DNA from: Pseudomonas sp. MUP55
Lineage (GTDB): Bacteria > Pseudomonadota > Gammaproteobacteria > Pseudomonadales > Pseudomonadaceae
Direction: 5' to 3'
Assembly: GCF_034043515.1 (NCBI RefSeq)
Contig: NZ_CP138214.1
Coordinates: forward strand, 1,116,001 to 1,180,000
Length of the DNA: 64,000 bases
In this document: one piece after another, positions 1 through 13,858 of the stretch
Numbering within the stretch: the first letter of the stretch is position 1
Layout of the letters: every line of letters starts with the position of its first letter
The notes under the pieces: generated by a model
The model's database searches: none
What the model was told of the DNA's origin: nothing
The model's input: the letters and a program-made list of their open reading frames with translations, nothing else
Made by a program: the position numbers and the translations under genes

Positions 1-159
1 GGGCGTACGGATTTGTGGGGCGGTGATCAGGCAACCATCGTGCGCTCGATCAAGCAGCGCCTCTATACGCTGGATGAAGGCGCCACCGTGGTGACCGGGC
101 ACGGGCCGGATACGTGCCTGGGCGATGAGATGCGGGAGAACCCTTTTGTGCGGGCTTGA
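1..159 (+). CDS. MBL-fold metallo-hydrolase, C-terminal fragment
   Basis: The reading frame is open from base 1 to a TGA at 157-159 and gives the last 52 residues of a protein whose start lies outside the window. The tail contains VVTGHGPDT followed by GDEMRENPF. That is the usual C-terminal signature of YcbL/glyoxalase II-like metallo-beta-lactamase fold hydrolases: the GHGP histidine is a metal ligand and the E-x-R-x-NPF end is typical. Hydrolysis of a thioester or related substrate is likely, but the substrate cannot be read from this fragment. Confidence 0.75.
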   Translation, partial: GRTDLWGGDQATIVRSIKQRLYTLDEGATVVTGHGPDTCLGDEMRENPFVRA

Positions 160-337
160 TTGACGCGCATGGCCGGAAACACATTCGTGTCTCCTTGGTT
201 CAGGTGAAACTCGCTATGCTTTGTTACAGCACAAGCGGCGCTCGTGGAATTTTTACCGCTTGTCGTGTTCCAAACCCGGCACAGGTCCATTGCCCATGTC
301 CTCTGCATCTCAGAATGCAAAAGTAGGAGCTTCCTTC

Positions 338-1111
338 ATGTTCACTCCGCGTCGTCTGCTTGTTGTCGCCACCGCCGTAGCCCTGTTGTCCGGCTGCGCT
401 TCCCCTAATCCTTATGACGGCAGCCAGGGACAGGCCAGCAATGGTTCCGAAAGCGGCATGAGCAAGACCGCCAAGTACGGCGGCCTCGGCGCGCTCGCTG
501 GCGCATTGGCCGGTGCGGCCATTGACCATAACAACCGTGGCAAGGGCGCGCTGATTGGCGCAGTAGTGGCCGGTGCTGGCGCTGCCGGCTACGGCTACTA
601 CGCTGACCAGCAAGAGAAAAAGCTGCGCGAAAGCATGGCCAATACCGGGGTTGAAGTGCAGCGCCAGGGTGACCAGATCAAATTGATCATGCCGGGCAAT
701 ATCACCTTCGCCACCAACTCCGACGCGATCTCCAGCAGCTTCTACACGCCGCTGAACAACCTGGCCAATTCCCTCAAACAGTTTAACCAGAACACCATCC
801 AGATCGTTGGCTACACCGACAGCACCGGCAGCCGTCAGCTGAACATGGACCTGTCCCAGCGCCGTGCGCAGAGCGTGGCCAACTACCTGACTTCCCAGGG
901 TGTGAGTGCCGCCAACCTGAGCGCACGGGGTGCCGGCCCGGATAACCCGATTGCCAGCAACGCAGACGTGAATGGCCGTGCCCAGAACCGTCGCGTGGAG
1001 GTGAACCTTGGTCCGATCCCTGGCCAGCAGTACGGCCAGCCAGGTGCCCAGCAACAGGCGCCACAACAGAACAACCAGTTCCAGGGCAACCCGTACTCGC
1101 AGTACCAGTAA
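338..1111 (+). CDS. OmpA-family outer membrane lipoprotein (YiaD-like)
   Basis: A 257-residue protein that probably anchors the outer membrane to peptidoglycan. Residues 1-20 form a lipoprotein signal ending in the lipobox LLSGC (Cys20). A glycine-rich stretch at about 48-90 (GGLGALAGALAGAA and GAVVAGAGAAG) is a Gly-zipper membrane segment. The OmpA C-terminal domain covers about 110-230 with GYTDSTGS, LSQRRAQSV and NGRAQNRRVEV, which carry the Asp and Arg that bind diaminopimelate. The last 30 residues are a Gln/Asn-rich tail. The ATG at 338 was chosen over an upstream start at 221 because it begins the lipoprotein signal and follows AGGAG at about 325. A symmetrical terminator follows. Confidence 0.88.
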   Translation: MFTPRRLLVVATAVALLSGCASPNPYDGSQGQASNGSESGMSKTAKYGGLGALAGALAGAAIDHNNRGKGALIGAVVAGAGAAGYGYYADQQEKKLRESMANTGVEVQRQGDQIKLIMPGNITFATNSDAISSSFYTPLNNLANSLKQFNQNTIQIVGYTDSTGSRQLNMDLSQRRAQSVANYLTSQGVSAANLSARGAGPDNPIASNADVNGRAQNRRVEVNLGPIPGQQYGQPGAQQQAPQQNNQFQGNPYSQYQ

Positions 1112-1122
1112 ACAATCGCCAC

Positions 1123-1163
1123 AAAAAAGGGCGCCGTGCAGTCCATGCACGGCGCCCTTTTTT
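1123..1163. terminator. Bidirectional intrinsic terminator
   Basis: A perfect stem GGGCGCCGTGCA/TGCACGGCGCCC with a 5-base loop is flanked by six A on the left and six T on the right, so it works in both directions. It lies between the converging OmpA-family gene (stop 1111) and dolP (stop 1180) and should end both transcripts. Confidence 0.9.
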
Positions 1164-1179
1164 GTGGGTGACGGTTACA

Positions 1180-2814
<1,635 letters not shown>

Positions 2815-2815
<1 letters not shown>

Positions 2816-4626
2816 CAGCGCGGGGTGTCCGGCAGGCGCTGGATCTCGCCGCCAACGAATTTCGCCCACGGCATCTGGCGGTCAACACGCTGGTTGGCGC
2901 TGATGCCCAGGTTGCCGGAAAGGCCATCGACACGGGTGTCCGGCAGCGCCTTGAGCTGGCCCAGGCGTGGCGCCAGGCGATAGGCATCGACGCCCATTGC
3001 ATACAGGCGGCCCAGGCTGCCATTGGCTTGCGGCCATTGGGCGGCGACCTGGTTGCGCAGCGGGTCGGTGGTGTTGAGCAGCCAAGGGGTTTCGCAGAAC
3101 ATCACGTTGGTCATGTCCAGGTACTGGTTGCGGTCGCCACTGGCGCTGAATACGTGGGAGGTCGCATAGACAGGCACATCACCGGCGTACTGGAAGTTCA
3201 GGGTCGGCTTGATCTGCTGGGCCAGTTGCGGGGTGACGGCCAGGAAGATGAACTCGATGTCCTGGCGACGCGAAGGCTGGGCTGCAACGTCAGTACCGAC
3301 GGTATTCTGCAGGCTCTTGGCGCGACCTTCGCTTTTGCGCAACTGGAACAGGTCTGCGATCTGCTGGGCCAGTGCCACGGGCTGATCGACATACTCGACG
3401 CCCATTACGGTCCCGCCGTTGGCTTCCCAGTCCTGGCGGAAGGCTTTGTAGACACGCTCGCCCCACTCGCCACGGGGCACCATGGCGGCGGCGCGATGCA
3501 AGCCGTCGGCACGGGCACGGCGCGACACTTCACGGGCTTCGTCTTCAGCGGCCAGACCGAACTGGAACAACTGCGCCGGGGCTTGATCGGTCTCGCTGTA
3601 GTTCAGGGCCAGGGTGGTGATCGGCAATTGCGGGCGTGCGCTGAGTTGCTTGACCAGCGGCTTTTCCAGCGGGCCGACCACCAGTTGCACGCCGGCGGCC
3701 TGGGCCTTGGCGTAGAAGTCGTCGATGGAGGTCAGGCGCGAGCTGTCATAGAACTCAATCACTGGCGGCTTCTGCCCGGCCTGTTCGGCCTGGTAGTGAG
3801 CCGCCATGAAGCCTTCACGCAGCGCCTTGCCGACCGACGCCAGGGCGCCTTCCTGCGGCAGCAGCAGAGCGATCTTGGTCAGCGGCTGGCTGGCCAGTTC
3901 CTTGAGTTTGGTCAAGGGCGTTGGCAACTGCACGGCGGCCGGATGGCCCGGGTTGCGTGCGCGCCAGGTGTCGATAGCGGCTTGTTGCTGCTCCAGCGTG
4001 CCGGCGCCCTTGACCGCCTGGGCCAGGGAGATCCAGCCATCGAGTGTCGGGTTGCCGCTGGCTTGCAGCTGCTCGGTCGGCAGTGCGGCAATCAACACCC
4101 AGATCGCTTCGTGGTTGCTGTTGGCCGCGTCGCCGGTGAGCAGGGGCGCCATGTCGACACGCTCCCGAGCCGCCGCCAGGGTCTGGCCGTCGGCTTCATA
4201 GGCGCGGGCATGCACGGTGCCGGTGCGGATCTGCTGTTCGACCGGCAACTCCTTCAGGCTTTGCAGGCTGGGGTGGTTCAGCGCCGACAACGCAGCCTTG
4301 GGCTGGTTGCGGGTCATCGCCAGTTCGGCGGCCAGGGTGCTGGCGAACACTTGCGCGGCGGGCTTCAGGACATCCAGAGGCACCTGCGCAAGAATCTGCG
4401 AGGAGCGCCCGGGGTTGTTCTGCCGGTAGGCCAGGTCAGCCGCACTCAGGCGCAGCAAGGCGGCCTTTTCCGGCGTTTTGGCGGAGGTGGCCTGTTCGAG
4501 CAGTTGCTCGATACTGGCGTCGGGCGTGCGTGGAAGGTCGCCAAGGCTGGACGAGGGCGAGCTGGCGCAAGCGGCCAGCAAGGCAGCGAGGCAGAGGGCG
4601 GAGAGCAGCCGCAGGCAAGCGATCAT
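2815..4626 (-). CDS. lpoA: Penicillin-binding protein activator LpoA
   Basis: A 603-residue outer membrane lipoprotein that reaches through the periplasm to stimulate the bifunctional synthase PBP1A in peptidoglycan growth. The signal peptide ends in LLAAC (Cys20). An N-terminal TPR-like helical region runs to about residue 270. A C-terminal periplasmic-binding-protein-like domain follows, starting near the segment with IALLLPQEG. The ATG at 4626 follows AGGA by about 8 bases and directly begins the signal peptide; an in-frame start 24 bases upstream is less likely. It is first in the minus-strand operon and divergent from rsmI. A 636-codon open frame on the opposite strand is a GC-driven shadow. 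Confidence 0.87.
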
Positions 4627-4798
4627 GTAAGTGTTCCTGATACCGATCAAATTAGCGTGGAAGTGTACCCAAGCACTGGCCCAGGTGCGATGTTCGTGGC
4701 GTGAAACCGTGGATTTAGGTCGTGCAATTGTTGCAATTGACTAACAGTGGCTGAAACGTCATCCGCCGTGACGGCATATTTTCAGCGCGTTGACGCGC

Positions 4799-4804
4799 TA
4801 CAAT
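4799..4804 (+). promoter_or_regulatory. Probable -10 element of rsmI promoter
   Basis: TACAAT lies 32 bases before the TTG start of rsmI. No strong -35 hexamer is spaced correctly, so this is tentative. If it is used, transcription starts near 4811 and the ATG at 4803 cannot be the rsmI start. The divergent lpoA-rsmI gap (4627-4835) shows nothing else recognisable. Confidence 0.4.
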
Positions 4805-4835
4805 GTGGCTTTTGCCAATCATCGAGGTGTGCGTT

Positions 4836-5708
4836 TTGACTGCTCCAGGTCCTTTGAATTCCACTGCAGGCTCGCTTTTTGTCGTGGCGACGCCCATTGG
4901 CAACCTGGACGACATCAGTGCCCGGGCGCTGAAGGTGTTGCGCGAGGTTAAATTGATCGCGGCGGAAGACACTCGGCACTCCCAGCGGTTGATGCAGCAT
5001 TTTGGAATCAGCACGCCACTGGCGGCGTGCCATGAACACAATGAGCGCGAGGAGGGCAGCCGTTTCATCACCCGCTTGCTGGCCGGTGATGATGTTGCGC
5101 TGATCTCCGATGCGGGCACCCCGCTGATTTCCGACCCGGGGTACCATCTGGTGCGCCAGGCGCGTTCCGCTGGTATCAATGTAGTGCCTGTTCCGGGAGC
5201 GTGCGCGCTGATCGCTGCATTATCTGCAGCCGGCTTGCCGTCGGACCGCTTTATCTTTGAAGGCTTCCTGCCGGCCAAAGCGGTGGGGCGTCGTGCGCGT
5301 CTGCAGGCGCTGAAGGAAGAGCCGCGCACCCTGATTTTCTACGAGGCTCCCCATCGCATCCTGGAGTGCCTGCAGGATATGGAGCTGGTGTTCGGTGGCG
5401 CACGCCTGGCGCTGTTGGCGCGCGAGTTGACCAAGACCTTTGAAACCCTCAAGGGTCTGCCGCTGGAAGAGCTGCGTGGGTTTGTCGAGGGTGACAGCAA
5501 TCAGCAGCGCGGCGAATGCGTCGTGCTGGTGGCAGGCTGGACGGCTCCGGAAAGTGAAGATGCGGTCGGCAGCGAAGCCATGCGCATCCTCGATTTGCTG
5601 CTCAAGGAAATGCCGCTCAAGCGTGCCGCCGCCCTTGCAGCGGAGATTACCGGGGTGCGCAAGAATGTGTTGTATCAGGTTGCGCTCGATAAACAGAAAG
5701 CCGAATAG
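4836..5708 (+). CDS. rsmI: 16S rRNA (cytidine1402-2'-O)-methyltransferase RsmI
   Basis: A 290-residue SAM-dependent methyltransferase of the tetrapyrrole methylase fold that modifies C1402 in the decoding centre of 16S rRNA. Diagnostic motifs are VVATPIGNLDDIS near the N-terminus, AEDTRHS, SDAGTPLISDPG and PGACALIAALS. I place the start at TTG 4836 (MTAPGPLN...). GAGG lies 8 bases before it, family members start here, and a probable -10 element overlaps the in-frame ATG at 4803. RsmH, which methylates N4 of the same cytidine, is encoded 1.3 kb downstream. Confidence 0.88.
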   Translation: MTAPGPLNSTAGSLFVVATPIGNLDDISARALKVLREVKLIAAEDTRHSQRLMQHFGISTPLAACHEHNEREEGSRFITRLLAGDDVALISDAGTPLISDPGYHLVRQARSAGINVVPVPGACALIAALSAAGLPSDRFIFEGFLPAKAVGRRARLQALKEEPRTLIFYEAPHRILECLQDMELVFGGARLALLARELTKTFETLKGLPLEELRGFVEGDSNQQRGECVVLVAGWTAPESEDAVGSEAMRILDLLLKEMPLKRAAALAAEITGVRKNVLYQVALDKQKAE

Positions 5709-5802
5709 TTCCGGGGCCGGGCCGGTGTTTCGTCCGAACGTGATGGCAATGCTGCACTTTTAGTACTTGTCCTGAGGCCCTCCTGCCGTTAACCTGCGCG
5801 GC

Positions 5803-6158
5803 GGAGAGTCGATTGGACAGTCGCTGCCCTCTATGAAAATTAGGGGGGGGAGGAAAGTCCGGGCTCCATAGGGCGAAGTGCCAGGTAATGCCTGGGAGGC
5901 GTGAGCCTACGGAAAGTGCCACAGAAAATAACCGCCTAAGCACTTCGGTGCCGGTAAGGGTGAAAAGGTGCGGTAAGAGCGCACCGCACGACTGGCAACA
6001 GTTCGTGGCTAGGTAAACCCCACTTGGAGCAAGACCAAATAGGGTCCCAAGGCGTGGCCCGCGCTGGGACCGGGTAGGTTGCTAAAGATGTCCAGTGATG
6101 GCCATCGTAGACGAATGACTGTTCAAGACAGAACCCGGCTTACAGATCGACTCTCCAC
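5803..6158 (+). ncRNA. rnpB: RNase P RNA (class A)
   Basis: The catalytic RNA of ribonuclease P, which matures tRNA 5' ends. The 5' strand begins AGAGTCGATTGGACAGTCGC and the 3' end ATCGACTCTCC pairs with it to form helix P1. Conserved core elements are present: GAGGAAAGTCCGGGCTCC near 5850, ACAGAAAATAACCGCC near 5920, GGTAAGGGTGAAAAGGTGCGGTAAGAGCGCACC, and AGACAGAACCCGGCTTA near 6125. The length of about 355 nt matches Pseudomonas rnpB. A run of eight G at 5843-5850 is prone to sequencing error. A T-rich stretch follows. rnpB directly precedes the mraZ promoter region. Confidence 0.95.
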
Positions 6159-6408
6159 CTTTTTCTTTCCGCTCGAGTCTCGGGCAGAAAACCGGTAGTA
6201 ACGCAAGAATCCCTCCCTGCCAAATCATTGGCAGATGCGTCTTCGTAATACCAAAAAAATCTTACTCTTAACAAATCACTTTAACTTTGAGCTGCAGCTC
6301 TTTGAGTTGTTTGTGCTTGTTGAGTCAAAAACCACGCTGAAGTCGGGTTTCTCCTTCCGTTACGCTCGTAAATCTCCGTTCTGTAAGGCTTTTCCTTGTA
6401 TCCGCGCC

Positions 6409-6438
6409 TTGACGGTGTGGTGGGCGCATTCCTATAGT
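6409..6438 (+). promoter_or_regulatory. Sigma70-type promoter of the dcw cluster (Pmra)
   Basis: TTGACG at 6409-6414 and TATAGT at 6433-6438 are separated by 18 bases. Transcription would start near 6445, exactly where the MraZ repeats begin. It is the only strong candidate in the gap and should drive mraZ and the genes behind it. Confidence 0.7.
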
Positions 6439-6444
6439 GTGCGC

Positions 6445-6471
6445 AAGTGGCGGAAAGTGGCACAAAGTGGG
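6445..6471 (+). promoter_or_regulatory. MraZ operator: three 10-bp-spaced AAGTGG boxes
   Basis: AAGTGG occurs three times at exact 10-bp intervals (starts 6445, 6455 and 6465), the last extended to AAGTGGG. MraZ binds such helically phased direct repeats in enterobacteria and mollicutes. Their position at +1 to +27 relative to the predicted start fits autorepression of the dcw operon. Confidence 0.8.
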
Positions 6472-6512
6472 TTTTTTGAACGTAAAACGATAAAATTTGG
6501 AGAAACGCACCT

Positions 6513-6968
6513 GTGTTTCGCGGAGCTAACGCTATCAGTCTCGATGCAAAAGGCCGTCTCGCCATGCCGAGCCGGTATCGTGACGAGCTCATTTCGCGAA
6601 GTTCGGGCCAGTTAATCATCACGATTGACGCTGTTGACCCCTGTTTATCTGTTTACCCCCTCGACGAGTGGGAGTTGATTGAAACCAAGTTGCGCGCTCT
6701 GCCTTCGTTGCGTGAAGAAAACCGCCGCCTCCAGCGTTTGCTGATCGGTAATGCCGTCGACCTTGAACTCGATGGCAGCGGTCGTTTTCTGGTGCCTCCG
6801 CGTTTGCGCGAATACGCCAGGCTCGACAAGCGCGCAATGCTGGTAGGCCAACTGAACAAGTTCCAATTGTGGGACGAAGATGCCTGGGATGCTGTTTCTG
6901 CAGCTGACCTGGCTGCTATTCAACAACCGGGCGCCATGCCTGACGAACTGCGTGATTTGATCCTGTGA
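6513..6968 (+). CDS. mraZ: Transcriptional regulator MraZ
   Basis: A 151-residue DNA-binding protein made of two SpoVT-AbrB-like domains; [24 protein letters not shown] and [17 protein letters not shown] are the two halves of the duplicated motif. It forms ring-shaped oligomers that bind phased repeats and repress the dcw operon. The start is GTG at 6513, preceded by TTGGAGAA. It is the first gene of the cluster, and its stop overlaps the GTG of rsmH (GTGA). Confidence 0.93.
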   Translation: MFRGANAISLDAKGRLAMPSRYRDELISRSSGQLIITIDAVDPCLSVYPLDEWELIETKLRALPSLREENRRLQRLLIGNAVDLELDGSGRFLVPPRLREYARLDKRAMLVGQLNKFQLWDEDAWDAVSAADLAAIQQPGAMPDELRDLIL

Positions 6969-7908
6969 CTATTGATAGCGGCTTTAACCACATCACCGTA
7001 CTGCTTGACGAAGCCGTTGAGGCTCTCGCCGTACGCGCGGATGGCTGCTATCTGGATGGCACCTTCGGCAGGGGCGGGCACAGTCGGTTGATACTCAGCC
7101 AGCTCGGGCCCAACGGTAAACTCCTCGGGTTCGACAAAGACCCTCAAGCGATTGCCACCGGGCAAGCGCTAGCGGCCGAAGACGGCCGCTTTGTCGTTGT
7201 GCAGCGCAGCTTTGCCGAGCTGGGCGCCGAAGTCGCCGAACGCGGCATGGCGGGCAAGGTGGCCGGGGTTCTGCTCGACCTGGGCGTGTCTTCGCCGCAG
7301 CTCGATGACCCGGAGCGCGGCTTCAGTTTCATGAATGACGGCCCCCTCGACATGCGCATGGACCCTACCCGTGGCGTCAGCGCTGCGCAGTTCATCGCCA
7401 CTGCGCCAGTCGAGGAAATTGCCCGTGTGTTCAAGGAATACGGTGAGGAACGCTTCGCCGGTCGCATGGCCCGCGCCGTGGTCGAGCGCCGCGAGATCCA
7501 GCCGTTCGAACGCACCGCTGACCTGGCCGAAGTGCTGAAGGTCGCCAACCCGGCATGGGAGAAGGGCAAGAACCCGGCTACCCGTGCGTTCCAGGGCCTG
7601 CGCATTCACGTCAATAACGAACTGGGTGACCTGGAGGCTGGCCTTGAGGCTGCCCTGGACGCACTGGAAGTGGGTGGGCGCCTGGTGGTGATCAGTTTCC
7701 ACTCCCTGGAAGACCGCATCGTCAAACTGTTCATGCGTCGTCTGGTCAAGGGTGAGTCCGACAACCTGCCGCGTAACCTGCCGGTGCGTTTCGAAGCCTT
7801 TGTGCCGAAAATCAAAATCCATGGCAAAGCGCAGTTCGCCTCCGAAGCCGAACTCAAGGCCAACCCGCGTTCGCGCAGCGCCGTCATGCGCGTCGCGGAG
7901 AAGTTGCG

Positions 7909-7912
<4 letters not shown>
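6965..7912 (+). CDS. rsmH: 16S rRNA (cytosine1402-N4)-methyltransferase RsmH
   Basis: A 315-residue SAM-dependent methyltransferase (former MraW) that adds the N4 methyl to C1402 of 16S r[17 protein letters not shown] near the N-terminus is the SAM loop. [20 protein letters not shown] and [14 protein letters not shown] are family signatures, and the C-terminus has [14 protein letters not shown]. It starts with GTG overlapping the mraZ stop by 4 bases and ends overlapping ftsL the same way. Confidence 0.95.
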
Positions 7913-9943
<2,031 letters not shown>

Positions 9944-9944
<1 letters not shown>

Positions 9945-11407
9945 TGTCTCTTAGCCTGAACAAGATTTTTGCCCATGCCGGCCGCGATCTGCTGATTCGC
10001 GAGTTGAGCCTGGACAGCCGCAATGTACGCGCCGGTGACCTGTTCCTGGCGGTGCCCGGTGGCAAGTTCGATGGCCGTGCGCATATCGCCGACGCCCTGC
10101 AACGTGGTGCTGCCGCCGTGGCCTATGAAGTGGACGGCGCCACCGTGCTGCCAATCACCGATGTGCCGTTGATTCCGGTCAAGGGTCTGGCTGCTCAGCT
10201 GTCCGACATTGCCGGGCGTTTCTACGGTGAGCCGAGCCGCCACCTCAACCTGGTAGGCGTGACCGGCACCAACGGCAAGACCAGCGTGACTCAACTGGTC
10301 GCCCAGGCGCTGGACCTGCTGGGTCAGCACTGCGGCATCGTCGGTACCCTGGGCACCGGCTTCTATGGCGCGCTGCAAAGCGGCCTGCACACCACACCGA
10401 ACCCGATTGCCGTGCAAGCGACCCTGGCCGACCTGAAAAAGGCCGGTGCCAAGGCGGTTGCGATGGAAGTCTCGTCCCATGGTCTCGACCAGGGCCGCGT
10501 CACCGCATTGGCGTTCGACGTGGCCGTGATGACCAACCTGTCCCGCGACCACCTCGATTACCACGGCACGATGCAAGCGTACGCAGCGGCCAAGGCCAAG
10601 CTGTTCGCCTGGAACGATCTGAAGTGCCGCGTCGTGAACCTGGATGACGCTTTCGGCCGCGAGCTGGCAGCTCAAGACAGCGAAGCACGGTTGATCAGCT
10701 ACAGCCTGGAAGACGTCAGTGCCTACCTATATTGCCGCCAAGCGCAGTTCAGCGACGAGGGCGTGCGCGCCACGTTGGTCACGCCGCAGGGCGAGCACCA
10801 TTTGCGCAGCACGCTGCTGGGGCGTTTCAACCTGAGCAACGTACTGGCGGCTATTGGCGCCTTGCTTGGTCTGGATTACGCGCTCGACGAAATTCTGAGC
10901 GTGCTGCCCAAGCTGGAAGGTCCGGCCGGCCGCATGCAGCGCCTGGGTGGCGGTACGCAACCGCTGGTGGTGGTCGATTACGCCCACACCCCTGACGCAC
11001 TGGAAAAAGTCCTGCTGGCGCTGCGCCCGCATGCCAAGGGCAAGCTGTTGTGCCTGTTCGGCTGCGGTGGGGACCGCGATCGCGGCAAGCGTCCGTTGAT
11101 GGCCGAAATCGTCGAGCGCCTGGCCGACGGTGTGCTGGTGACCGACGACAACCCGCGCAGCGAAGACCCGAGCCGGATTTTCGACGATATCCGTGAAGGC
11201 TTCAAAGATACCGCCAAGGTCACCTTCGTGGCCGGTCGCGGCGCAGCCATTGCCCAACTGATCGCCAGCGCCAGCGCCGATGACGTGGTGGTACTGGCCG
11301 GCAAGGGCCATGAGGATTACCAGGAAATCAACGGCGAACGCCATGCCTTCTCCGATCTGGTCGAGGCTGATCGTGCCCTGACTGCCTGGGAGGTCGCCCA
11401 TGCTTAA
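9944..11407 (+). CDS. murE: UDP-MurNAc-tripeptide synthetase MurE
   Basis: A 487-residue cytoplasmic ligase that adds the third residue of the peptidoglycan stem. The ATP loop is GTNGKT at 108-113. DNPR at 402-405 marks the meso-diaminopimelate-specific enzymes rather than the lysine-adding type. MEVSSHGLDQGRV and VVVDYAHTPDALEK are further family motifs. It overlaps ftsI by 1 base and murF by 8. Confidence 0.96.
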
Positions 11408-12770
11408 GTCGATGACATTCAGCGAACTGGCCCAGGCGTTGTCAGCCCGTGTGTTGTCGAGCGATTGCACGTTCGACGGCGTCAGTATCGACAGTCGCAA
11501 CATCAAGCCCGGCCAGTTGTTCGTTGCACTCGCCGGCCCGCGTTTCGATGGCCACGACTACCTGAACGAAGTCGCCGCCAAAGGCGCCGTGGGTGCCCTG
11601 GTGCAGCGTGAAGTGACCCACGCCACCTTGCCGCAGTTGCTGGTCGCCGATACCCGCCTGGCCCTGGGCCAACTGGGCGCGCTGAACCGTGCCGCTTTCG
11701 ACAAGCCGGTTGCCGCCATCACCGGTTCCAGCGGCAAGACCACCGTCAAGGAACTGCTGGCCGGCGTACTGCGCACCCGTGGGCCGGTCCTTGCTACCCG
11801 TGGCAACCTGAACAATGATTTCGGCGCACCGCTGACCCTGCTCGAACTGGCCCCGGAACACACGGCGGCCGTGATCGAGCTGGGCGCTTCACGCATCGGC
11901 GAAATTGCCTACACCGTGGCGCTGACCAAGCCCCATGTTGCAATTATCAACAACGCCGGTACCGCCCACGTCGGTGAGTTCGGCGGCCCGGAAAAAATCG
12001 TCGAAGCCAAGGGTGAAATCCTTGAGGGCCTCGACGCTTCGGGCACCGCTGTATTGAATCTGGATGACAAGGCTTTCGAGACCTGGCGCGTTCGCGCGGC
12101 CGGGCGCAAGGTGCTGACGTTTGCCGTGCACAACGCTGCGGCCGATTTCCATGCCTCCAATATTACTGTCGATGCGCGGGGCTGCCCCTCCTTTACCTTG
12201 CACACGCCGCAAGGCAGTGAGCACGTGCAACTGAACCTGCTGGGCAACCATAACGTCGCCAACGCCCTGGCCGCTGCCGCCGCTGCCCACGCCCTGGGCG
12301 TGTTGCTGTTCGGCATCGCCACAGGCCTGGGGGCGGTGCAGCCGGTCAAGGGCCGCACCGTGGCGCAATTGGCCACTAACGGCATGCGCGTCATCGATGA
12401 CACCTACAACGCCAACCCGTCTTCCATCAACGCCGCCGTGGACCTGCTCAAGGGCTTCGATGGGCGCAAGGTGCTGGTGCTCGGCGATATCGGCGAGTTG
12501 GGCGACTGGGCTGAACAAGGCCACCGCGAAGTCGGCGCCTATGCCGCCGGCAAAGTCGATGCGCTCTACGCCGTCGGCCCGAACATGGCTCACGCGGTAA
12601 ACGCCTTCGGCCTCGGCGCGCAGCATTTCGCCAGCCAAGCCGAATTGATCCAGGCGCTGACTGCGGCTGAACACGATAAACACACAACCATTTTGATCAA
12701 GGGATCGCGCAGCGCGGTGATGGAAAACGTCGTCGCAGCCTTGTGTGGCTCAAGTACGGAGAAACATTAA
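11400..12770 (+). CDS. murF: UDP-MurNAc-pentapeptide synthetase MurF
   Basis: A 456-residue ATP-dependent ligase that adds D-Ala-D-Ala to the tripeptide precursor, completing the cytoplasmic stem peptide. The P-loop is GSSGKT at 109-114, followed by [16 protein letters not shown] and [10 protein letters not shown], which is typical of MurF. ATG 11400 overlaps the murE stop by 8 bases; an internal ATG at 11412 is a possible alternative. The product ligates the dipeptide made by DdlB further down the cluster. Confidence 0.95.
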   Translation: MLKSMTFSELAQALSARVLSSDCTFDGVSIDSRNIKPGQLFVALAGPRFDGHDYLNEVAAKGAVGALVQREVTHATLPQLLVADTRLALGQLGALNRAAFDKPVAAITGSSGKTTVKELLAGVLRTRGPVLATRGNLNNDFGAPLTLLELAPEHTAAVIELGASRIGEIAYTVALTKPHVAIINNAGTAHVGEFGGPEKIVEAKGEILEGLDASGTAVLNLDDKAFETWRVRAAGRKVLTFAVHNAAADFHASNITVDARGCPSFTLHTPQGSEHVQLNLLGNHNVANALAAAAAAHALGVLLFGIATGLGAVQPVKGRTVAQLATNGMRVIDDTYNANPSSINAAVDLLKGFDGRKVLVLGDIGELGDWAEQGHREVGAYAAGKVDALYAVGPNMAHAVNAFGLGAQHFASQAELIQALTAAEHDKHTTILIKGSRSAVMENVVAALCGSSTEKH

Positions 12771-13852
12771 TGCTGCTGCTGCTGGCTGAGTATCTGCAAC
12801 AGTTCCACAAAGGCTTCGCGGTCTTTCAGTACCTGACCCTGCGCGGGATCCTGGGTGTGCTGACCGCGTTGTGTTTGTCGCTGTTTCTGGGGCCGTGGAT
12901 GATCCGCACCCTGCAGAACCTGCAAATTGGTCAATCGGTTCGCAATGACGGCCCGCAGTCGCACCTGTCCAAGTCCGGTACCCCGACCATGGGCGGCGCA
13001 TTGATCCTGTCGTCCATCGGCGTCAGTACCTTGCTCTGGGCCGACCTGCACAACCGCTATGTTTGGGTGGTGCTGCTGGTGACCCTGCTGTTCGGCGCCA
13101 TCGGCTGGGTGGATGACTACCGCAAAGTGATCGAGAAGAATTCCAAGGGGCTGCCAAGCCGCTGGAAGTACTTCTGGCAGTCGGTCTTCGGCCTGGCGGC
13201 GGCGATCTTCCTGTACACCACCGCGCCAAGCGCAGTGGAAACCACCTTGATCATCCCGATGCTCAAGGACGCCAGCATTCCACTGGGCGTCGGCTTCGTG
13301 GTGCTGACCTATTTCGTCATCGTCGGCTCGAGCAACGCGGTGAACCTGACCGATGGCCTCGACGGCCTGGCGATCATGCCAACGGTGATGGTGGGCGGCG
13401 CGCTCGGCATTTTCTGCTACCTGTCGGGTAACGTGAAATTTGCCGAATACCTGCTGATTCCCTACGTACCGGGCGCGGGAGAACTGATCGTGTTCTGCGG
13501 CGCGCTGATCGGCGCAGGCCTTGGGTTCCTGTGGTTCAACACCTACCCGGCGCAAGTCTTCATGGGTGACGTCGGCGCATTGGCGCTGGGCGCGGCCCTG
13601 GGCACCATCGCGGTGATCGTGCGCCAGGAAATCGTGCTGTTCATCATGGGCGGTGTGTTCGTGATGGAAACCCTGTCGGTGGTCATCCAGGTGGCTTCCT
13701 TCAAATTGACCGGGCGCCGCGTCTTCCGCATGGCGCCGATTCACCACCACTTTGAACTCAAGGGCTGGCCCGAGCCACGCGTGATCGTCCGTTTCTGGAT
13801 CATCACCGTGATTCTGGTACTGGTCGGCCTTGCCACCCTGAAACTGAGGTAG
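12770..13852 (+). CDS. mraY: Phospho-MurNAc-pentapeptide translocase MraY
   Basis: A 360-residue integral membrane enzyme with about ten helices. It transfers phospho-MurNAc-pentapeptide to undecaprenyl phosphate to form lipid I. Family motifs are [21 protein letters not shown] (catalytic Asp pair), [21 protein letters not shown] and [12 protein letters not shown] 12770 shares one base with the murF stop TAA; an open frame starting at 12743 lies inside murF. Six bases separate it from murD. Confidence 0.96.
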   Translation: MLLLLAEYLQQFHKGFAVFQYLTLRGILGVLTALCLSLFLGPWMIRTLQNLQIGQSVRNDGPQSHLSKSGTPTMGGALILSSIGVSTLLWADLHNRYVWVVLLVTLLFGAIGWVDDYRKVIEKNSKGLPSRWKYFWQSVFGLAAAIFLYTTAPSAVETTLIIPMLKDASIPLGVGFVVLTYFVIVGSSNAVNLTDGLDGLAIMPTVMVGGALGIFCYLSGNVKFAEYLLIPYVPGAGELIVFCGALIGAGLGFLWFNTYPAQVFMGDVGALALGAALGTIAVIVRQEIVLFIMGGVFVMETLSVVIQVASFKLTGRRVFRMAPIHHHFELKGWPEPRVIVRFWIITVILVLVGLATLKLR

Positions 13853-13858
13853 AAACGA

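Larger units (their letters stand above)
6159..6512 (+). promoter_or_regulatory. dcw upstream region (no gene seen)
   Basis: This 354-base gap between rnpB and mraZ is distinctly AT-rich, especially 6240-6360. It contains the main dcw promoter and MraZ boxes, listed separately. A 126-codon open frame at 6235-6615 runs into mraZ, has no protein-like character and is not annotated. Confidence 0.6.

Noticed and set aside
5843..5850. G8 run in rnpB as a possible disruption
   Set aside because: It lies in a loop region that is G-rich in other pseudomonads, and the paired helices around it are intact.
6235..6615. 126-codon frame between rnpB and mraZ
   Set aside because: It overlaps the dcw promoter and the start of mraZ, has no ribosome site and resembles no protein.
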